DNA of 64,000 nucleotides from Serratia fonticola (GTDB taxonomy: Bacteria; Pseudomonadota; Gammaproteobacteria; Enterobacterales; Enterobacteriaceae): NCBI RefSeq assembly GCF_001006005.1, contig NZ_CP011254.1, positions 1,364,001-1,428,000 on the forward strand. Reading direction: 5' to 3'. Under the pieces are notes generated by a model, which saw nothing but the letters and a program-made list of their open reading frames with translations, was not told where the DNA came from and did not search any database. Each line of letters starts with the position of its first letter. Position 1 is the stretch's first letter. This document shows, piece after piece, positions 9,274 to 18,755 of the stretch. The position numbers and the translations under genes were made by a program.

Positions 9274-10557
9274 CTAACGCCTGAAGTCGACCTGCTCTTC
9301 CTGCTCCAGATACAGCGTGGTTTGCGCAGGCTGGGTGGCCGCGATGACCGCACCAGCACGGATCGAATAGCGTACCGGCGTCTGGCGGCGTACTGCGTCA
9401 AAACCGCTGTCTGCAGGTAAGATCACCAAATCGGCACTATTGCCTGCACGCAAACCGTAATCCGTCAGATTCAGGGTTCGTGCGCTGTGGGTGGTGATCA
9501 GATTCAAACCGTCATCGATCTGGCCATAGCCCATCAGTTGGCAGACGTGGAGCCCCATATGCAGCACCTGCAACATATTGGCGGTGCCCAGCGGATACCA
9601 GGGGTCAAACACGTCGTCATGACCAAAGCAGACGTTGATGCCTGCTTCCAGCATCTCTTTAACCCGGGTGATGCCACGCCGTTTAGGATAAGTATCGAAA
9701 CGTCCTTGCAGGTGAATATTCACCAACGGGTTGGCCACGAAGTTGATACCGGACATTTTCAGCAGCCGGAACAGCCTTGAGGTATAGGCCCCATTGTAGG
9801 AATGCATCGCGGTGGTGTGGCTGGCGGTAACCTTGGCGCCCATCTCCAGCTTCAACGCCAGCGCGGCCACGGTCTCAACAAAGCGGGACTGCTCGTCGTC
9901 AATCTCGTCGCAGTGCACGTCCACCAACCGATCATATTTTTGCGCCAGGGCAAAAGCCTTGTGCAGCGATTCCACGCCGTATTCGCGGGTGAATTCAAAA
10001 TGCGGGATAGCCCCAACCACATCCGCCCCGAGCCGTAACGCCTCCTCCAGCAAGGCTTCCCCATTGGGATACGACATGATCCCTTCCTGAGGGAAGGCCA
10101 CAATTTGCAATGTGATCCAAGGAGCGACTTCCTGCTTGACCTCCAGCATCGCACGCAGCGCGGTCAGTGTAGGATCAGAGACGTCGACATGGGTGCGCAC
10201 ATGCTGCACGCCGTTGGCGATTTGCCACTTCAACGTCTGCCACGCGCGTTGCTTCACGTCTTCATGGGTGAGCAGTGCTTTTCGCTCTGCCCAGCGTTCA
10301 ATGCCTTCAAACAGCGTGCCGGACTGGTTCCATGCAGGCTGCCCGGCGGTTTGCGTGGTATCCAAGTGGATATGCGGCTCGATAAACGGCGGCAGCGCCA
10401 GCCCGCCTTCGGCATCCAACACGTCGCTGCGCCACTCCAGACCCTCAGGCTGTGGAATGATATGCGCGATCCGCCCTTGCTCAATGGCCAACTGCCATAG
10501 CCCTTCATGCCCGCTCAGGCGCAGGTTATCGATAAACTTGACCGGATTGTTCGCCAT
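9274..10557 (-). CDS. codA: Cytosine deaminase
   Basis: A 427-residue amidohydrolase that turns cytosine into uracil and ammonia for pyrimidine salvage. It matches E. coli CodA along its full length. Metal ligands are visible: HIH at about 62-64 in [15 protein letters not shown], the His of [12 protein letters not shown], and the Asp of [11 protein letters not shown]. No permease gene codB stands beside it, unlike the E. coli codBA operon, so uptake must be encoded elsewhere. It is divergent from nirB and convergent with tsgA. Confidence 0.96.
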   Translation of the reverse strand: MANNPVKFIDNLRLSGHEGLWQLAIEQGRIAHIIPQPEGLEWRSDVLDAEGGLALPPFIEPHIHLDTTQTAGQPAWNQSGTLFEGIERWAERKALLTHEDVKQRAWQTLKWQIANGVQHVRTHVDVSDPTLTALRAMLEVKQEVAPWITLQIVAFPQEGIMSYPNGEALLEEALRLGADVVGAIPHFEFTREYGVESLHKAFALAQKYDRLVDVHCDEIDDEQSRFVETVAALALKLEMGAKVTASHTTAMHSYNGAYTSRLFRLLKMSGINFVANPLVNIHLQGRFDTYPKRRGITRVKEMLEAGINVCFGHDDVFDPWYPLGTANMLQVLHMGLHVCQLMGYGQIDDGLNLITTHSARTLNLTDYGLRAGNSADLVILPADSGFDAVRRQTPVRYSIRAGAVIAATQPAQTTLYLEQEEQVDFRR

Positions 10558-10743
10558 TTTTTACCTCTGCTCGGCTCACCATTTCTTTCATCATACTGGG
10601 CAATGACGAGCTGACAAAATCGCCGCTTGGCGCCTCTCCCCTTTCGCTACTCCCCAAGGAGTACTTTTTCCATTAACTGGCTCGATTCAGCTAAAGTTGA
10701 GTAAAAACCGCAACTTATCAAATATCGATATAAATCATAGATA

Positions 10744-10759
10744 TACCACCTTAGAGGTA
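10744..10759. promoter_or_regulatory. NarL/NarP 7-2-7 site of nirB
   Basis: TACCACC and AGAGGTA, inverted and two bases apart, fit the NarL/NarP heptamer pair (TACYYMT type). The centre lies 28 bases upstream of the FNR site centre, the same spacing as between the -69.5 and -41.5 sites of the E. coli nirB promoter. Nitrate or nitrite control of nirB is inferred from this. Confidence 0.75.
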
Positions 10760-10772
10760 TATAGGGGCTAGC

Positions 10773-10786
10773 TTGACCTGTATCAA
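10773..10786. promoter_or_regulatory. FNR box of the nirB promoter
   Basis: TTGACCTGTATCAA differs from the FNR consensus TTGAT-N4-ATCAA at one base. As a class II site centred at -41.5 it predicts a transcription start near 10821, 24 bases before the nirB start codon, with a poor -10 (TAAGGT) at 10808-10813, as expected for an activated promoter. It implies anaerobic induction of nirBDC-cysG. Confidence 0.82.
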
Positions 10787-10844
10787 TAAATTGCCTTCTG
10801 GGAGGAATAAGGTACATCCAGGAAATCAGAATTTTGAGGCAATA

Positions 10845-13394
10845 ATGAGCAGAGTCCAACTCGCGGTTATCGGCAACGGCATGGTCGGCCACCGCTTTAT
10901 CGAAGATCTGCTGGAAAAGGCAGACAAAGACCAGTTCGACATCACCATCTTTTGTGAAGAGCCACGCATCGCCTACGACCGCGTGCATCTCTCCTCCTAT
11001 TTCTCCCACCACACTGCCGAAGAGCTTTCGCTGGTCCGCGAAGGCTTCTACGAAAAACAGGGCGTCAAAGTACTGGTGGGCGAGCGCGCGATCACCATTA
11101 ACCGCGCAGAGAAAGTGATCCACTCCAATACCGGCCGCACGGTGTATTACGACAAGCTGATCATGGCGACCGGCTCCTACCCGTGGATCCCGCCGATCAA
11201 AGGTTCAGAGACTCAGGACTGCTTCGTTTACCGCACCATTGAAGATCTCAACGCTATCGAATCCTGCGCCCGCCGTAGTAAACGTGGTGCAGTGGTGGGT
11301 GGTGGCCTGCTCGGCCTGGAAGCGGCTGGCGCACTGAAAAGCCTGGGCGTGGAAACCCACGTGATCGAGTTCGCGCCAATGTTGATGGCAGAACAGCTCG
11401 ATCCGATGGGTGGCGACCAGCTGCGCCGCAAGATTGAGCGCATGGGTGTCAAAGTCCACACCGGCAAGAACACCACTGAAATCATCAACGGCGGCAAAAG
11501 CGCACGCAAAACCATGCACTTTGCCGACGGCAGCGAGCTGGAGGTCGACTTTATCGTCTTCTCCACCGGCATCCGCCCGCAGGACAAACTGGCTCACCAA
11601 TGCGGGCTGGCTACCGCCCCACGCGGTGGCATTGCGATTAACGATAACTGCCAGACCTCCGATCCGGACGTTTACGCCATCGGCGAATGCGCCTCCTGGC
11701 AGCAGCGCACCTTTGGCTTGGTAGCGCCGGGCTACAAGATGGCTCAGGTCACCGCCGACCATCTGCTGAGCCGTGAAAACAGCTTCCAGGGTGCCGATAT
11801 GAGCGCCAAGCTGAAGCTGCTGGGGGTCGATGTTGGGGGCATTGGTGATGCGCACGCGCGCACCGAAGGTGCCCGCAGCTACGTCTATCTGGATGAAAGC
11901 AAAGAGGTGTACAAGCGCCTGGTCGTCAGCGCAGACAACAAAACGTTACTCGGCGCGGTGCTGGTTGGCGATACCAGCGACTACGGTAACCTGCTGCAAC
12001 TGGCCCTCAACAACATCGAACTGCCGGAAAACCCGGACAGCCTGATCCTGCCAGCCCATGCCGGCAGCAAGCCTGCCATCGGCGTAGATTCACTGCCAGA
12101 AACCGCACAGATCTGTTCCTGCTTCGACGTCAGCAAGGGCGATATCATCAAGGCAGTGAATATGGGCTGTCATACCGTGGCGGCGATCAAGTCCGAGACC
12201 AAGGCCGGTACCGGCTGCGGCGGCTGTATTCCACTGATCACCCAGGTGCTGAATGCCGAATTGAGCAAACAGGGCATTGAGGTTAACCATCACCTATGCG
12301 AACACTTTGCCTATTCCCGCCAGGAGCTGTATCACCTGATCCGGGTTGAAGGCATTAAAACCTTCGACGAGCTGTTGGCGAAATACGGCAAAGGCTACGG
12401 CTGTGAAGTGTGTAAACCGACCGTCGGTTCACTGCTGGCCTCCTGCTGGAACGAGTATGTGCTCAAGCCGCAGCACACGCCGCTGCAAGATACCAACGAC
12501 AACTTCCTGGGCAACATCCAGAAAGACGGCACTTATTCGGTGATCCCACGCTCTGCCGGTGGTGAAATCACGCCGGAAGGTCTGATCGCCGTCGGCCAGA
12601 TTGCCAAAGAATACAACCTGTACACCAAGATGACCGGCTCGATGCGTATCGGCATGTTCGGTGCGCAGAAAGACGATCTGCCCGCCATCTGGAGCAAGCT
12701 GATCGCCGCCGGCTTCGAAACCGGCCACGCCTACGCCAAGGCGCTGCGGATGGCGAAAACCTGCGTCGGCAGCACCTGGTGCCGCTATGGCGTGGGTGAC
12801 AGCGTTGGCTTCGGCGTACAGCTTGAACACCGTTACAAAGGCATCCGTACCCCGCACAAGATGAAGTTTGGCGTTTCCGGCTGCACCCGTGAGTGTGCCG
12901 AGGCGCAGGGTAAAGACGTCGGCATTATTGCCACCGAGAACGGCTGGAACCTGTATGTTTGCGGCAACGGCGGGATGAAACCGCGCCATGCCGATTTGCT
13001 GGCCGCCGATCTCGACAACGAAACGCTAATGCGTTACCTCGACCGTTTCATGATGTTCTACATCCGCACCGGCGATAAGTTGCAGCGTACTTCGGTCTGG
13101 CTGGAAAGCCTGGAAGGCGGCATCGATTATCTGCGCAAGGTGATTATCGACGACAAGCTGGGCATCAACGCACAGCTGGAAACCGAAATTGCCCGCCTGC
13201 GCGAAGCGGTGATCTGCGAATGGAAAGCCACTGTCGAAAATCCTGCATCGCAGGTGCGTTTCGCCCACTTTATTAACAACAGCCAGCGCGATCCTAACGT
13301 TCAGGTCGTGGCCGAGCGCGAGCAACATCGCCCAGCACGCCCGGATGAACGCATTCCCGTTACTTGGCTTGCAACCGAGGAGAACAACGCATGA
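10845..13394 (+). CDS. nirB: NADH-dependent nitrite reductase large subunit
   Basis: The 849-residue catalytic subunit of the cytoplasmic enzyme that reduces nitrite to ammonia with NADH. I chose the ATG at 10845 (MSRVQLAVIGNGMVGHRF), which begins the FAD-binding Rossmann fold; the upstream ATG at 10773 lies on the FNR site. In order it has an FAD/NADH oxidoreductase part (IMATGSYPW, GGGLLGLEAA, DVYAIGECASW), a BFD-like [2Fe-2S] region (QICSCFDVSKG, GTGCGGCIPL), and the siroheme/[4Fe-4S] domain with its Cys cluster (KTCVGSTWCRYG, GVSGCTRECAEAQGKD, YVCGNGG). It overlaps nirD by four bases. Siroheme comes from CysG in the same operon. Confidence 0.97.
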   Translation: MSRVQLAVIGNGMVGHRFIEDLLEKADKDQFDITIFCEEPRIAYDRVHLSSYFSHHTAEELSLVREGFYEKQGVKVLVGERAITINRAEKVIHSNTGRTVYYDKLIMATGSYPWIPPIKGSETQDCFVYRTIEDLNAIESCARRSKRGAVVGGGLLGLEAAGALKSLGVETHVIEFAPMLMAEQLDPMGGDQLRRKIERMGVKVHTGKNTTEIINGGKSARKTMHFADGSELEVDFIVFSTGIRPQDKLAHQCGLATAPRGGIAINDNCQTSDPDVYAIGECASWQQRTFGLVAPGYKMAQVTADHLLSRENSFQGADMSAKLKLLGVDVGGIGDAHARTEGARSYVYLDESKEVYKRLVVSADNKTLLGAVLVGDTSDYGNLLQLALNNIELPENPDSLILPAHAGSKPAIGVDSLPETAQICSCFDVSKGDIIKAVNMGCHTVAAIKSETKAGTGCGGCIPLITQVLNAELSKQGIEVNHHLCEHFAYSRQELYHLIRVEGIKTFDELLAKYGKGYGCEVCKPTVGSLLASCWNEYVLKPQHTPLQDTNDNFLGNIQKDGTYSVIPRSAGGEITPEGLIAVGQIAKEYNLYTKMTGSMRIGMFGAQKDDLPAIWSKLIAAGFETGHAYAKALRMAKTCVGSTWCRYGVGDSVGFGVQLEHRYKGIRTPHKMKFGVSGCTRECAEAQGKDVGIIATENGWNLYVCGNGGMKPRHADLLAADLDNETLMRYLDRFMMFYIRTGDKLQRTSVWLESLEGGIDYLRKVIIDDKLGINAQLETEIARLREAVICEWKATVENPASQVRFAHFINNSQRDPNVQVVAEREQHRPARPDERIPVTWLATEENNA

Positions 13395-13720
13395 GCCAGT
13401 GGATCACCGTTTGCCCCATCGCCGATATTCTGCCCGCGACCGGCGTGTGTGCGCTGATCGGCACCCAGCAGGTGGCGATATTCCGCCCTTATGCCGACGA
13501 ACGGCTGTTTGCCATCAGCAATATCGACCCGTTTGCCCAGGCCAGCGTGCTTTCTCGTGGCCTGATTGCCGAACATCAGGGTGAATTGTGGGTCGCCAGC
13601 CCGCTGAAAAAACAGCATTTCCGCCTGCACGACGGTTTCTGTCTGGAAGATGAGAGCCGCTCCGTGGCCAGCTTCGCCAGCCGGGTAGTCGACGGCCTGG
13701 TTCAGGTGGCGGCCAAGTAA
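13391..13720 (+). CDS. nirD: Nitrite reductase small subunit
   Basis: A 109-residue partner of NirB. It begins MSQWITVCPIADILPATGVCALIG and has a Rieske-like fold (FRPYADERLFAISNIDPFAQASVLSRG, FRLHDGFCLED). The Cys-His pairs that hold an iron-sulphur cluster in true Rieske proteins are absent, as is normal for enterobacterial NirD. The ATG at 13391 overlaps the nirB stop (ATGA), so translation is coupled. The next gene, nirC, follows after 252 bases that carry an inverted repeat pair. Confidence 0.95.
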   Translation: MSQWITVCPIADILPATGVCALIGTQQVAIFRPYADERLFAISNIDPFAQASVLSRGLIAEHQGELWVASPLKKQHFRLHDGFCLEDESRSVASFASRVVDGLVQVAAK

Positions 13721-13727
13721 TCCTTTG

Positions 13728-13763
13728 CCCCTCACCCCAACCCTCTCCCACAGGGAGAGGGAG
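13728..13763. repeat. CCCTCTCCC hairpin repeat, copy 1
   Basis: CCCCTCACCCCAACCCTCTC leads into a 9-bp hairpin, CCCTCTCCC with GGGAGAGGG around ACA. The same unit appears inverted at 13863-13897 and again at 61979-62016. It lies directly after nirD. Confidence 0.8.
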
Positions 13764-13862
13764 CTGTCCAGAGCACGTAGTTAGCCCATGCAGCTGCGGA
13801 AAGTAGAGAGTAGAAACAACAAAGGCAAGGTAAAACGCTAAACAATTAACTAGCTCGATCGG

Positions 13863-13897
13863 TCCCCTCTCCTGGGGGAGAGGGTTAGGGTGAGGGC
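13863..13897. repeat. CCCTCTCCC hairpin repeat, copy 2 (inverted)
   Basis: Reverse-orientation copy: CCCCTCTCCTGGGGGAGAGG followed by GTTAGGGTGAGGGC. The hairpin loop differs slightly from copy 1. It ends 75 bases before nirC. Confidence 0.78.
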
Positions 13898-13972
13898 GTT
13901 TCTTTTTGCCTAACTGACCAGCATTACCCTTATTACAAACACACTTTTTATTATTCATTTCCAGGGAAATTT

Positions 13973-14773
13973 ATGTTCGCCGACACCATCAACAAATGTG
14001 CTGCCAACGCGGCACGCATCGTCAAACTGGCCAAAGAGAGTCCGCTCGGCTTCTGGATCAGTTCCGCTATGGCCGGGGCCTACGTCGGTCTTGGCATCAT
14101 CCTGATCTTTACCCTCGGCAACCTGGTGGATCCGTCCATCCGTCCGTTGGTCATGGGTGCCACCTTCGGTATCGCACTGACGCTGGTGATCATCGCCGGT
14201 TCAGAGCTGTTCACCGGCCATACCATGTTTCTGATGCTGGGCGTCAAAGCCGGTACCATCAAGCACAGCCAGATGTGGGCCGTACTGCCACAAACCTGGC
14301 TGGGTAACCTGCTCGGTTCGGTGCTGGTCGCGCTGATGTATTACTACGGCGGCGGTAGCCTGCTGCCGATGGATACCAGCCTGGTGCATACCGTGGCGCT
14401 GGCCAAAACCACCGCCCCGGCAGAAGTGCTGTTCTTCAAAGGCGTGCTGTGTAACTGGCTGGTTTGCCTGGCTATCTGGATGGCACTGCGCGTTGAAGGC
14501 GCGGCCAAATTCATCGCCATCTGGTGGTGTTTGCTGGCATTTATCGCTTCCGGTTACGAGCACTCGGTAGCTAACATGACGCTGTTTGCCCTGTCCTGGT
14601 TCGGCCACCACAGCGAAGCCTATACCCTGAGCGGTATCGGTCATAACCTGCTGTGGGTGACCCTGGGCAATATGGTCTCTGGTGCCGTGTTTATGGGCCT
14701 CGGTTACTGGTATGCCACGCCACGTGCCCAGCGTCCACAGGCTGAGATTGCTGCTGCTCGCCAAAACGCATAA
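13973..14773 (+). CDS. nirC: Nitrite transporter NirC, FNT family
   Basis: A 266-residue inner-membrane channel of the formate/nitrite transporter family that moves nitrite to and from the cytoplasm. Six hydrophobic segments are visible (MAGAYVGLGIILIFTLGN, FGIALTLVIIAGSELFTG, LLGSVLVALMYYYGG, VCLAIWMALRV, IAIWWCLLAFIASGYEHSVANM, MVSGAVFMGLGYW). ELFTGHTMF and GYEHSVANM are the pore-lining family signatures. ATG at 13973 follows CCAGGG. It is part of nirBDC-cysG, but lies beyond the repeat block, which may set its level relative to nirBD. Confidence 0.95.
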   Translation: MFADTINKCAANAARIVKLAKESPLGFWISSAMAGAYVGLGIILIFTLGNLVDPSIRPLVMGATFGIALTLVIIAGSELFTGHTMFLMLGVKAGTIKHSQMWAVLPQTWLGNLLGSVLVALMYYYGGGSLLPMDTSLVHTVALAKTTAPAEVLFFKGVLCNWLVCLAIWMALRVEGAAKFIAIWWCLLAFIASGYEHSVANMTLFALSWFGHHSEAYTLSGIGHNLLWVTLGNMVSGAVFMGLGYWYATPRAQRPQAEIAAARQNA

Positions 14774-14827
14774 TGATTTTGGGGGGTGAGCGATCGCCCC
14801 CGTTTACCACTTCCCCGAGGATTGCCG

Positions 14828-16231
14828 ATGGATTACTTACCCATTTTCTGCCAACTGCAACACAAAGCCTGCCTGCTGGTCGGCGGCGGGGAAGTCGCTG
14901 AACGTAAGGCTCGCCTGCTGCTGGAGGCCGGTGCGAAGTTAACCGTCAACTCGCTCGAATTCAGTGAGCAATTCCTGATCTGGGCCGAACAAGGCCAGGT
15001 GACGCTGGTAGAAAGTGAGTTTTCTGCCGACTTGCTGGCAGAGAAATGGTTAGTGATTGCCGCCACCGATCGGGTGGAAGTCAACGCCCTGGTCTATCAG
15101 TGCGCCAACCAACGGCAGGTGTTCTGCAACGTGGTAGACGACCCCAAACGCGCCAGCTTTATCATGCCTTCGATTATCGATCGTTCGCCGATTATGGTGG
15201 CCGTTTCTTCCGGGGGCAAAGCCCCGGTGCTGGCACGTCTGCTACGGGAAAAGCTGGAAGCCATTCTGCCACAGCACCTGGGTCAACTGGCTCAGTTGGC
15301 GGGTTCATTGCGCCAGCGGGTGAAGCAGGAGTTTGGTAGCATTGGCGCTCGTCGCCGCTTCTGGGAAAGGTTGTTCGTACACGACAGACTGGCGCAGTCC
15401 CTGGCCAACGGCGATACCTCGCAGGCCAACCAGCAGGTTGAAAAGCTGTTCGCCGATCGGCCTGAAGAACGGGGCGAAGTGGTGCTGGTAGGCGCAGGCC
15501 CCGGTGATGCTGGCCTGCTAACGCTGAAAGGCCTGCAACAAATCCAACAGGCTGACGTGGTCGTTTACGATCGCCTGGTCTCTGAAGAAATTATGGCCCT
15601 GGTGCGCCGTGATGCCGAGCGAATCTTTGTGGGCAAGCGTGCCGGATACCACTGCGTACCCCAGGAACACATCAATCAGATCCTGGTGGAACAGGCCAGA
15701 CGAGGCCTGCGTGTCGTCCGGCTAAAAGGGGGCGATCCCTTCATCTTTGGCCGGGGTGGCGAAGAACTGGAAACGCTGGCCGAAGCGGATATTCCCTTTT
15801 CGGTAGTGCCAGGGATCACGGCGGCTTCGGGTTGTTCGGCTTACAGCGGCATTCCCCTCACCCACCGCGATCACGCGCAAAGCGTGCGTTTGGTGACGGG
15901 CCATGCCAAGGCCGACGGCGGATTGGACTGGGCACAGCTTGCCGCCAAGCAGCAGACGCTGGTGTTCTATATGGGATTAACCCAGGCGGCAGAAATCCAG
16001 CAGCAGTTGATCGCTCACGGTATGGCGGCCTCAATGCCCGTGGCGCTGGTCGAAAACGGTACCTCAACTCGCCAGAAAGTGATCGAAGGCGAACTGGCAC
16101 AGCTGGGTGAGCTAGCCAAACAGGCAGCCAGCCCAAGCCTGATTATCGTTGGCAGCGTCGTCAGCCTGCGCAGCAAGCTGAACTGGAATGCCTGCCGGGA
16201 AACACCAGCAGACCTAAGCAAAATAGCATAA
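14828..16231 (+). CDS. cysG: Siroheme synthase CysG, trifunctional
   Basis: A 467-residue fusion enzyme that makes siroheme from uroporphyrinogen III, the cofactor of NirB and of sulphite reductase. I chose the ATG at 14828 ([20 protein letters not shown]) with CGAGG upstream; an earlier ATG at 14786 has no family match. The N-terminal half is the NAD-dependent dehydrogenase/ferrochelatase ([38 protein letters not shown] with the known serine region). From about residue 216 the uroporphyrin-III C-methyltransferase follows ([56 protein letters not shown]). It is the last gene of the nir operon. Confidence 0.97.
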   Translation: MDYLPIFCQLQHKACLLVGGGEVAERKARLLLEAGAKLTVNSLEFSEQFLIWAEQGQVTLVESEFSADLLAEKWLVIAATDRVEVNALVYQCANQRQVFCNVVDDPKRASFIMPSIIDRSPIMVAVSSGGKAPVLARLLREKLEAILPQHLGQLAQLAGSLRQRVKQEFGSIGARRRFWERLFVHDRLAQSLANGDTSQANQQVEKLFADRPEERGEVVLVGAGPGDAGLLTLKGLQQIQQADVVVYDRLVSEEIMALVRRDAERIFVGKRAGYHCVPQEHINQILVEQARRGLRVVRLKGGDPFIFGRGGEELETLAEADIPFSVVPGITAASGCSAYSGIPLTHRDHAQSVRLVTGHAKADGGLDWAQLAAKQQTLVFYMGLTQAAEIQQQLIAHGMAASMPVALVENGTSTRQKVIEGELAQLGELAKQAASPSLIIVGSVVSLRSKLNWNACRETPADLSKIA

Positions 16232-16234
16232 AAA

Positions 16235-16254
16235 AAGCGACCCTTTGGCCGCTT
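16235..16254 (-). terminator. Terminator between cysG and trpS, best read on the minus strand
   Basis: AAGCGACC and GGCCGCTT pair (one mismatch) around a four-base loop, with A residues on the left, so the minus strand reads stem then T-run. It would end trpS transcription; on the plus strand it follows the cysG stop but lacks a good T-run. Confidence 0.65.
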
Positions 16255-16293
16255 CAGATTGCTAGCAATGTTGCTAAGCTTGTAGTTTCGATC

Positions 16294-16320
16294 CTAGGGG
16301 CGCGCATGCTGCGCCCCTAG
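16294..16320. repeat. Short palindromic repeat, GGGGCGC/GCATGC family, copy 2 (full palindrome)
   Basis: CTAGGGGCGC and its complement GCGCCCCTAG enclose GCATGCT. This copy keeps both arms and shows what the shorter copies (9182, 36620, 39831) derive from. It sits between the convergent cysG and trpS genes. Confidence 0.8.
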
Positions 16321-16353
16321 CTGGCGAACTGACTGAGATGGTGTCTGCATCCA

Positions 16354-17358
16354 TTAAGGATGTGGTACAAAACCTACGGCTTCATACACCTTCGCCAAGG
16401 TTTCCTGCGCACGAGCACGGGCTTTCGCCGCGCCATCACGCATCACCTGCTGTAACAGAGCCTCATCGTTGCGGAAACGGTGATAACGCTCTTGCAGCTC
16501 GACCAACATACCAGACACGGCCTCTGCTACAGCGCCCTTCAGGTGACCATACATCTGGCCCTCAAACTCGGCTTCCAACTGGGCAATGCTCTTGCCGGTC
16601 ACACCGGAAAGGATATCCAACAGGTTGGACACCCCCGCTTTATTGGCAACGTCGTAACGAATGACCGGCGGATCCTGGGAATCGGTCATTGCGCGTTTGA
16701 TCTTCTTGGTCACCGCCTTCGGATCTTCCAGCAGGCCGATCACGTTGTTACGGTTATCGTCCGACTTGGACATTTTCTTGGTCGGCTCTTGCAGCGACAT
16801 CACGCGCGCACCAGATTTCGGAATAAACGGCTCCGGCACTTTGAACACGTCGCCGTACAGCGCGTTAAAGCGCTGGCCAACGTCACGGCTCAGTTCCAGA
16901 TGCTGCTTCTGGTCTTCACCGACCGGCACCTGATTGGTCTGGTACAGCAGAATGTCTGCCGCCATCAGTACCGGATAGCTGAACAGACCGGCGTTGATGT
17001 TTTCCGCATAGCGCGACGACTTGTCTTTGAACTGGGTCATGCGGCTCAGTTCACCGAAATAGGTGTAGCAGTTCAGCACCCAGCTCAGTTGCGTATGTTC
17101 TGGCACATGAGACTGCACGAAGATGGTACTTTTCTCTGGATCGATGCCACAGGCCAGGTACAGCGCCAGCGTATCCAGGGTGGCTTTTCGCAGCTGTTGT
17201 GCATCCTGACGCACGGTGATGGCATGCAGATCGACTATGCAGTAGATGCAATCAAACTCGTCCTGCAGCTGCACCCACTGGCGCAGCGCCCCCATGTAGT
17301 TGCCGATAGTCAGTTCACCGGACGGCTGCGCGCCGCTGAAAACGATGGGCTTACTCAT
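16354..17358 (-). CDS. trpS: Tryptophanyl-tRNA synthetase
   Basis: A 334-residue class I aminoacyl-tRNA synthetase that charges tRNA-Trp. It has the HIGH-type signature TIGN at 17-20 ([18 protein letters not shown]) and KMSKS at 195-199 ([12 protein letters not shown]). The length equals that of E. coli. It is the last gene of the dam-superoperon tail (dam-rpe-gph-trpS) and begins two bases after the gph stop. Confidence 0.98.
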   Translation of the reverse strand: MSKPIVFSGAQPSGELTIGNYMGALRQWVQLQDEFDCIYCIVDLHAITVRQDAQQLRKATLDTLALYLACGIDPEKSTIFVQSHVPEHTQLSWVLNCYTYFGELSRMTQFKDKSSRYAENINAGLFSYPVLMAADILLYQTNQVPVGEDQKQHLELSRDVGQRFNALYGDVFKVPEPFIPKSGARVMSLQEPTKKMSKSDDNRNNVIGLLEDPKAVTKKIKRAMTDSQDPPVIRYDVANKAGVSNLLDILSGVTGKSIAQLEAEFEGQMYGHLKGAVAEAVSGMLVELQERYHRFRNDEALLQQVMRDGAAKARARAQETLAKVYEAVGFVPHP

Positions 17359-17360
17359 AG

Positions 17361-18059
17361 TTAAATTTCCCGATCTTCTAAAGATGACAGCCCAAGTGCG
17401 GGCAACAAATCGGCGAAGCGCTCCAACACGCGGTCGGGGTGGCTCAGAGCGATCGCTTCACCGTAGTTATATCCGTAAGTCAGACCGACGCTCGGGCAAC
17501 CTGCCGCCTGCGCCGCCTGAATATCATTGCGTGAATCACCGACGAACAGCACTTCACCGGCCCGCAGGCCAAGCTTGCCGAACACCAGATACAGCGGGGC
17601 AGGATGTGGCTTTTTCTCCACCACGTCGTCACCGCCGATAATCAGCGAGAAAAAGTCGATAATGCCGAGCGACGTCAGCAAAGGGGCCACAAAGGGTGTC
17701 GGTTTGTTGGTGACCAGCGCTAGCGGGTAGCCAAGCTTGGCCAACTGGGCCAGCGTCTCTATTACCAGTGGAAACAGGCGGCTGCCGCTTTCTACGGTTT
17801 GCCCATAGAAATGGTCGAAACGTTGACGCATTTGCAGGCACAGCTCTGGCGTGGCTTCCACCTCTGCCCAGCGCAGCGCACGCTGGACCAGCACATCGGC
17901 ACCGTTACCAATCCAGGTGCCAACACGGGCCTCACCGGCCTGCGGCAGACCCATTTCAGCCAACGCCATATCGATGGCCGCCGCCAATCCCGGTGCACTG
18001 TCTACCAGCGTGCCATCGAGATCGAAGGCCAGACCACGGATAGCGCTAAAATCAGCCAT
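17361..18059 (-). CDS. gph: Phosphoglycolate phosphatase
   Basis: A 232-residue HAD-superfamily phosphatase that removes 2-phosphoglycolate, made during repair of oxidised DNA ends. HAD motif I is DLDGTLVDS at 13-21, motif II is LVTNKPT, and motif III/IV is [15 protein letters not shown]. Its start overlaps the rpe stop by eight bases, and trpS follows at once. Confidence 0.96.
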   Translation of the reverse strand: MADFSAIRGLAFDLDGTLVDSAPGLAAAIDMALAEMGLPQAGEARVGTWIGNGADVLVQRALRWAEVEATPELCLQMRQRFDHFYGQTVESGSRLFPLVIETLAQLAKLGYPLALVTNKPTPFVAPLLTSLGIIDFFSLIIGGDDVVEKKPHPAPLYLVFGKLGLRAGEVLFVGDSRNDIQAAQAAGCPSVGLTYGYNYGEAIALSHPDRVLERFADLLPALGLSSLEDREI

Positions 18060-18729
18060 GACTCACCTTTGCCAGCTCGCTGCGCATCTGATCGATCACC
18101 GCGCGGTAATCCGGTTTGCCAAAGATGGCCGAGCCTGCCACGAACATGTCCGCGCCCGCTGCAGCGATCTCAGCAATGTTGTCTACCTTCACGCCGCCGT
18201 CCACTTCCAGGCGAATGTCGCGGCCGCTTTCGTCGATCAGTTTGCGAACCTGACGCAGCTTGTCTAACGTGCCATGGATAAAGGATTGACCACCAAAACC
18301 AGGGTTGACCGACATCAGCAGGATCACGTCGATCTTGTCCATCACGTAATCGAGATAGCTCAACGGGGTCGCAGGGTTAAACACCAGGCCCGCCTTGCAG
18401 CCGTTCTCTTTGATCAGTTGGATGGTACGGTCAACGTGTTCGGAAGCTTCGGGATGGAAAGAGATGTAGGTTGCCCCAGCCTTGGCAAAGTCCGGCACGA
18501 TGCGATCGACCGGTTTTACCATCAGATGGACGTCAATCGGTGCGGTAATGCCGTAATTGCGCAAGGCTTCGCACACCATTGGCCCGATCGTCAGATTAGG
18601 CACGTAGTGGTTATCCATCACGTCAAAATGCACCACGTCAGCACCGGCGGCCAACACTTTGGCAGTATCTTCACCCAGGCGGGCAAAATCTGCAGACAGA
18701 ATGGACGGGGCAATCAAAAACTTTTTCAT
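18052..18729 (-). CDS. rpe: Ribulose-phosphate 3-epimerase
   Basis: A 225-residue TIM-barrel enzyme of the pentose phosphate pathway that interconverts ribulose 5-phosphate and xylulose 5-phosphate. I chose the ATG at 18729 ([20 protein letters not shown]), which gives the E. coli length; an ATG at 18741 adds four residues. Metal and active-site segments are [31 protein letters not shown] and LEVDGGVK. It lies 26 bases downstream of dam. Confidence 0.97.
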   Translation of the reverse strand: MKKFLIAPSILSADFARLGEDTAKVLAAGADVVHFDVMDNHYVPNLTIGPMVCEALRNYGITAPIDVHLMVKPVDRIVPDFAKAGATYISFHPEASEHVDRTIQLIKENGCKAGLVFNPATPLSYLDYVMDKIDVILLMSVNPGFGGQSFIHGTLDKLRQVRKLIDESGRDIRLEVDGGVKVDNIAEIAAAGADMFVAGSAIFGKPDYRAVIDQMRSELAKVSHG

Positions 18730-18755
18730 CCGCTTCTCCAAACGTAGGGGTCGAG

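Larger units (their letters stand above)
13728..13897. repeat. 170-bp inverted-repeat-bounded block inside the nir operon
   Basis: Two copies of the CCCTCTCCC repeat face each other (13728-13763 and 13863-13897) around about 100 bp of AT-richer non-coding sequence. The arrangement looks like a small non-autonomous repeat cassette (MITE- or BIME-like). It accounts for most of the unusually long nirD-nirC gap and would put two or more hairpins in the mRNA between the reductase and transporter genes. I saw no target-site duplication. Confidence 0.55.
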
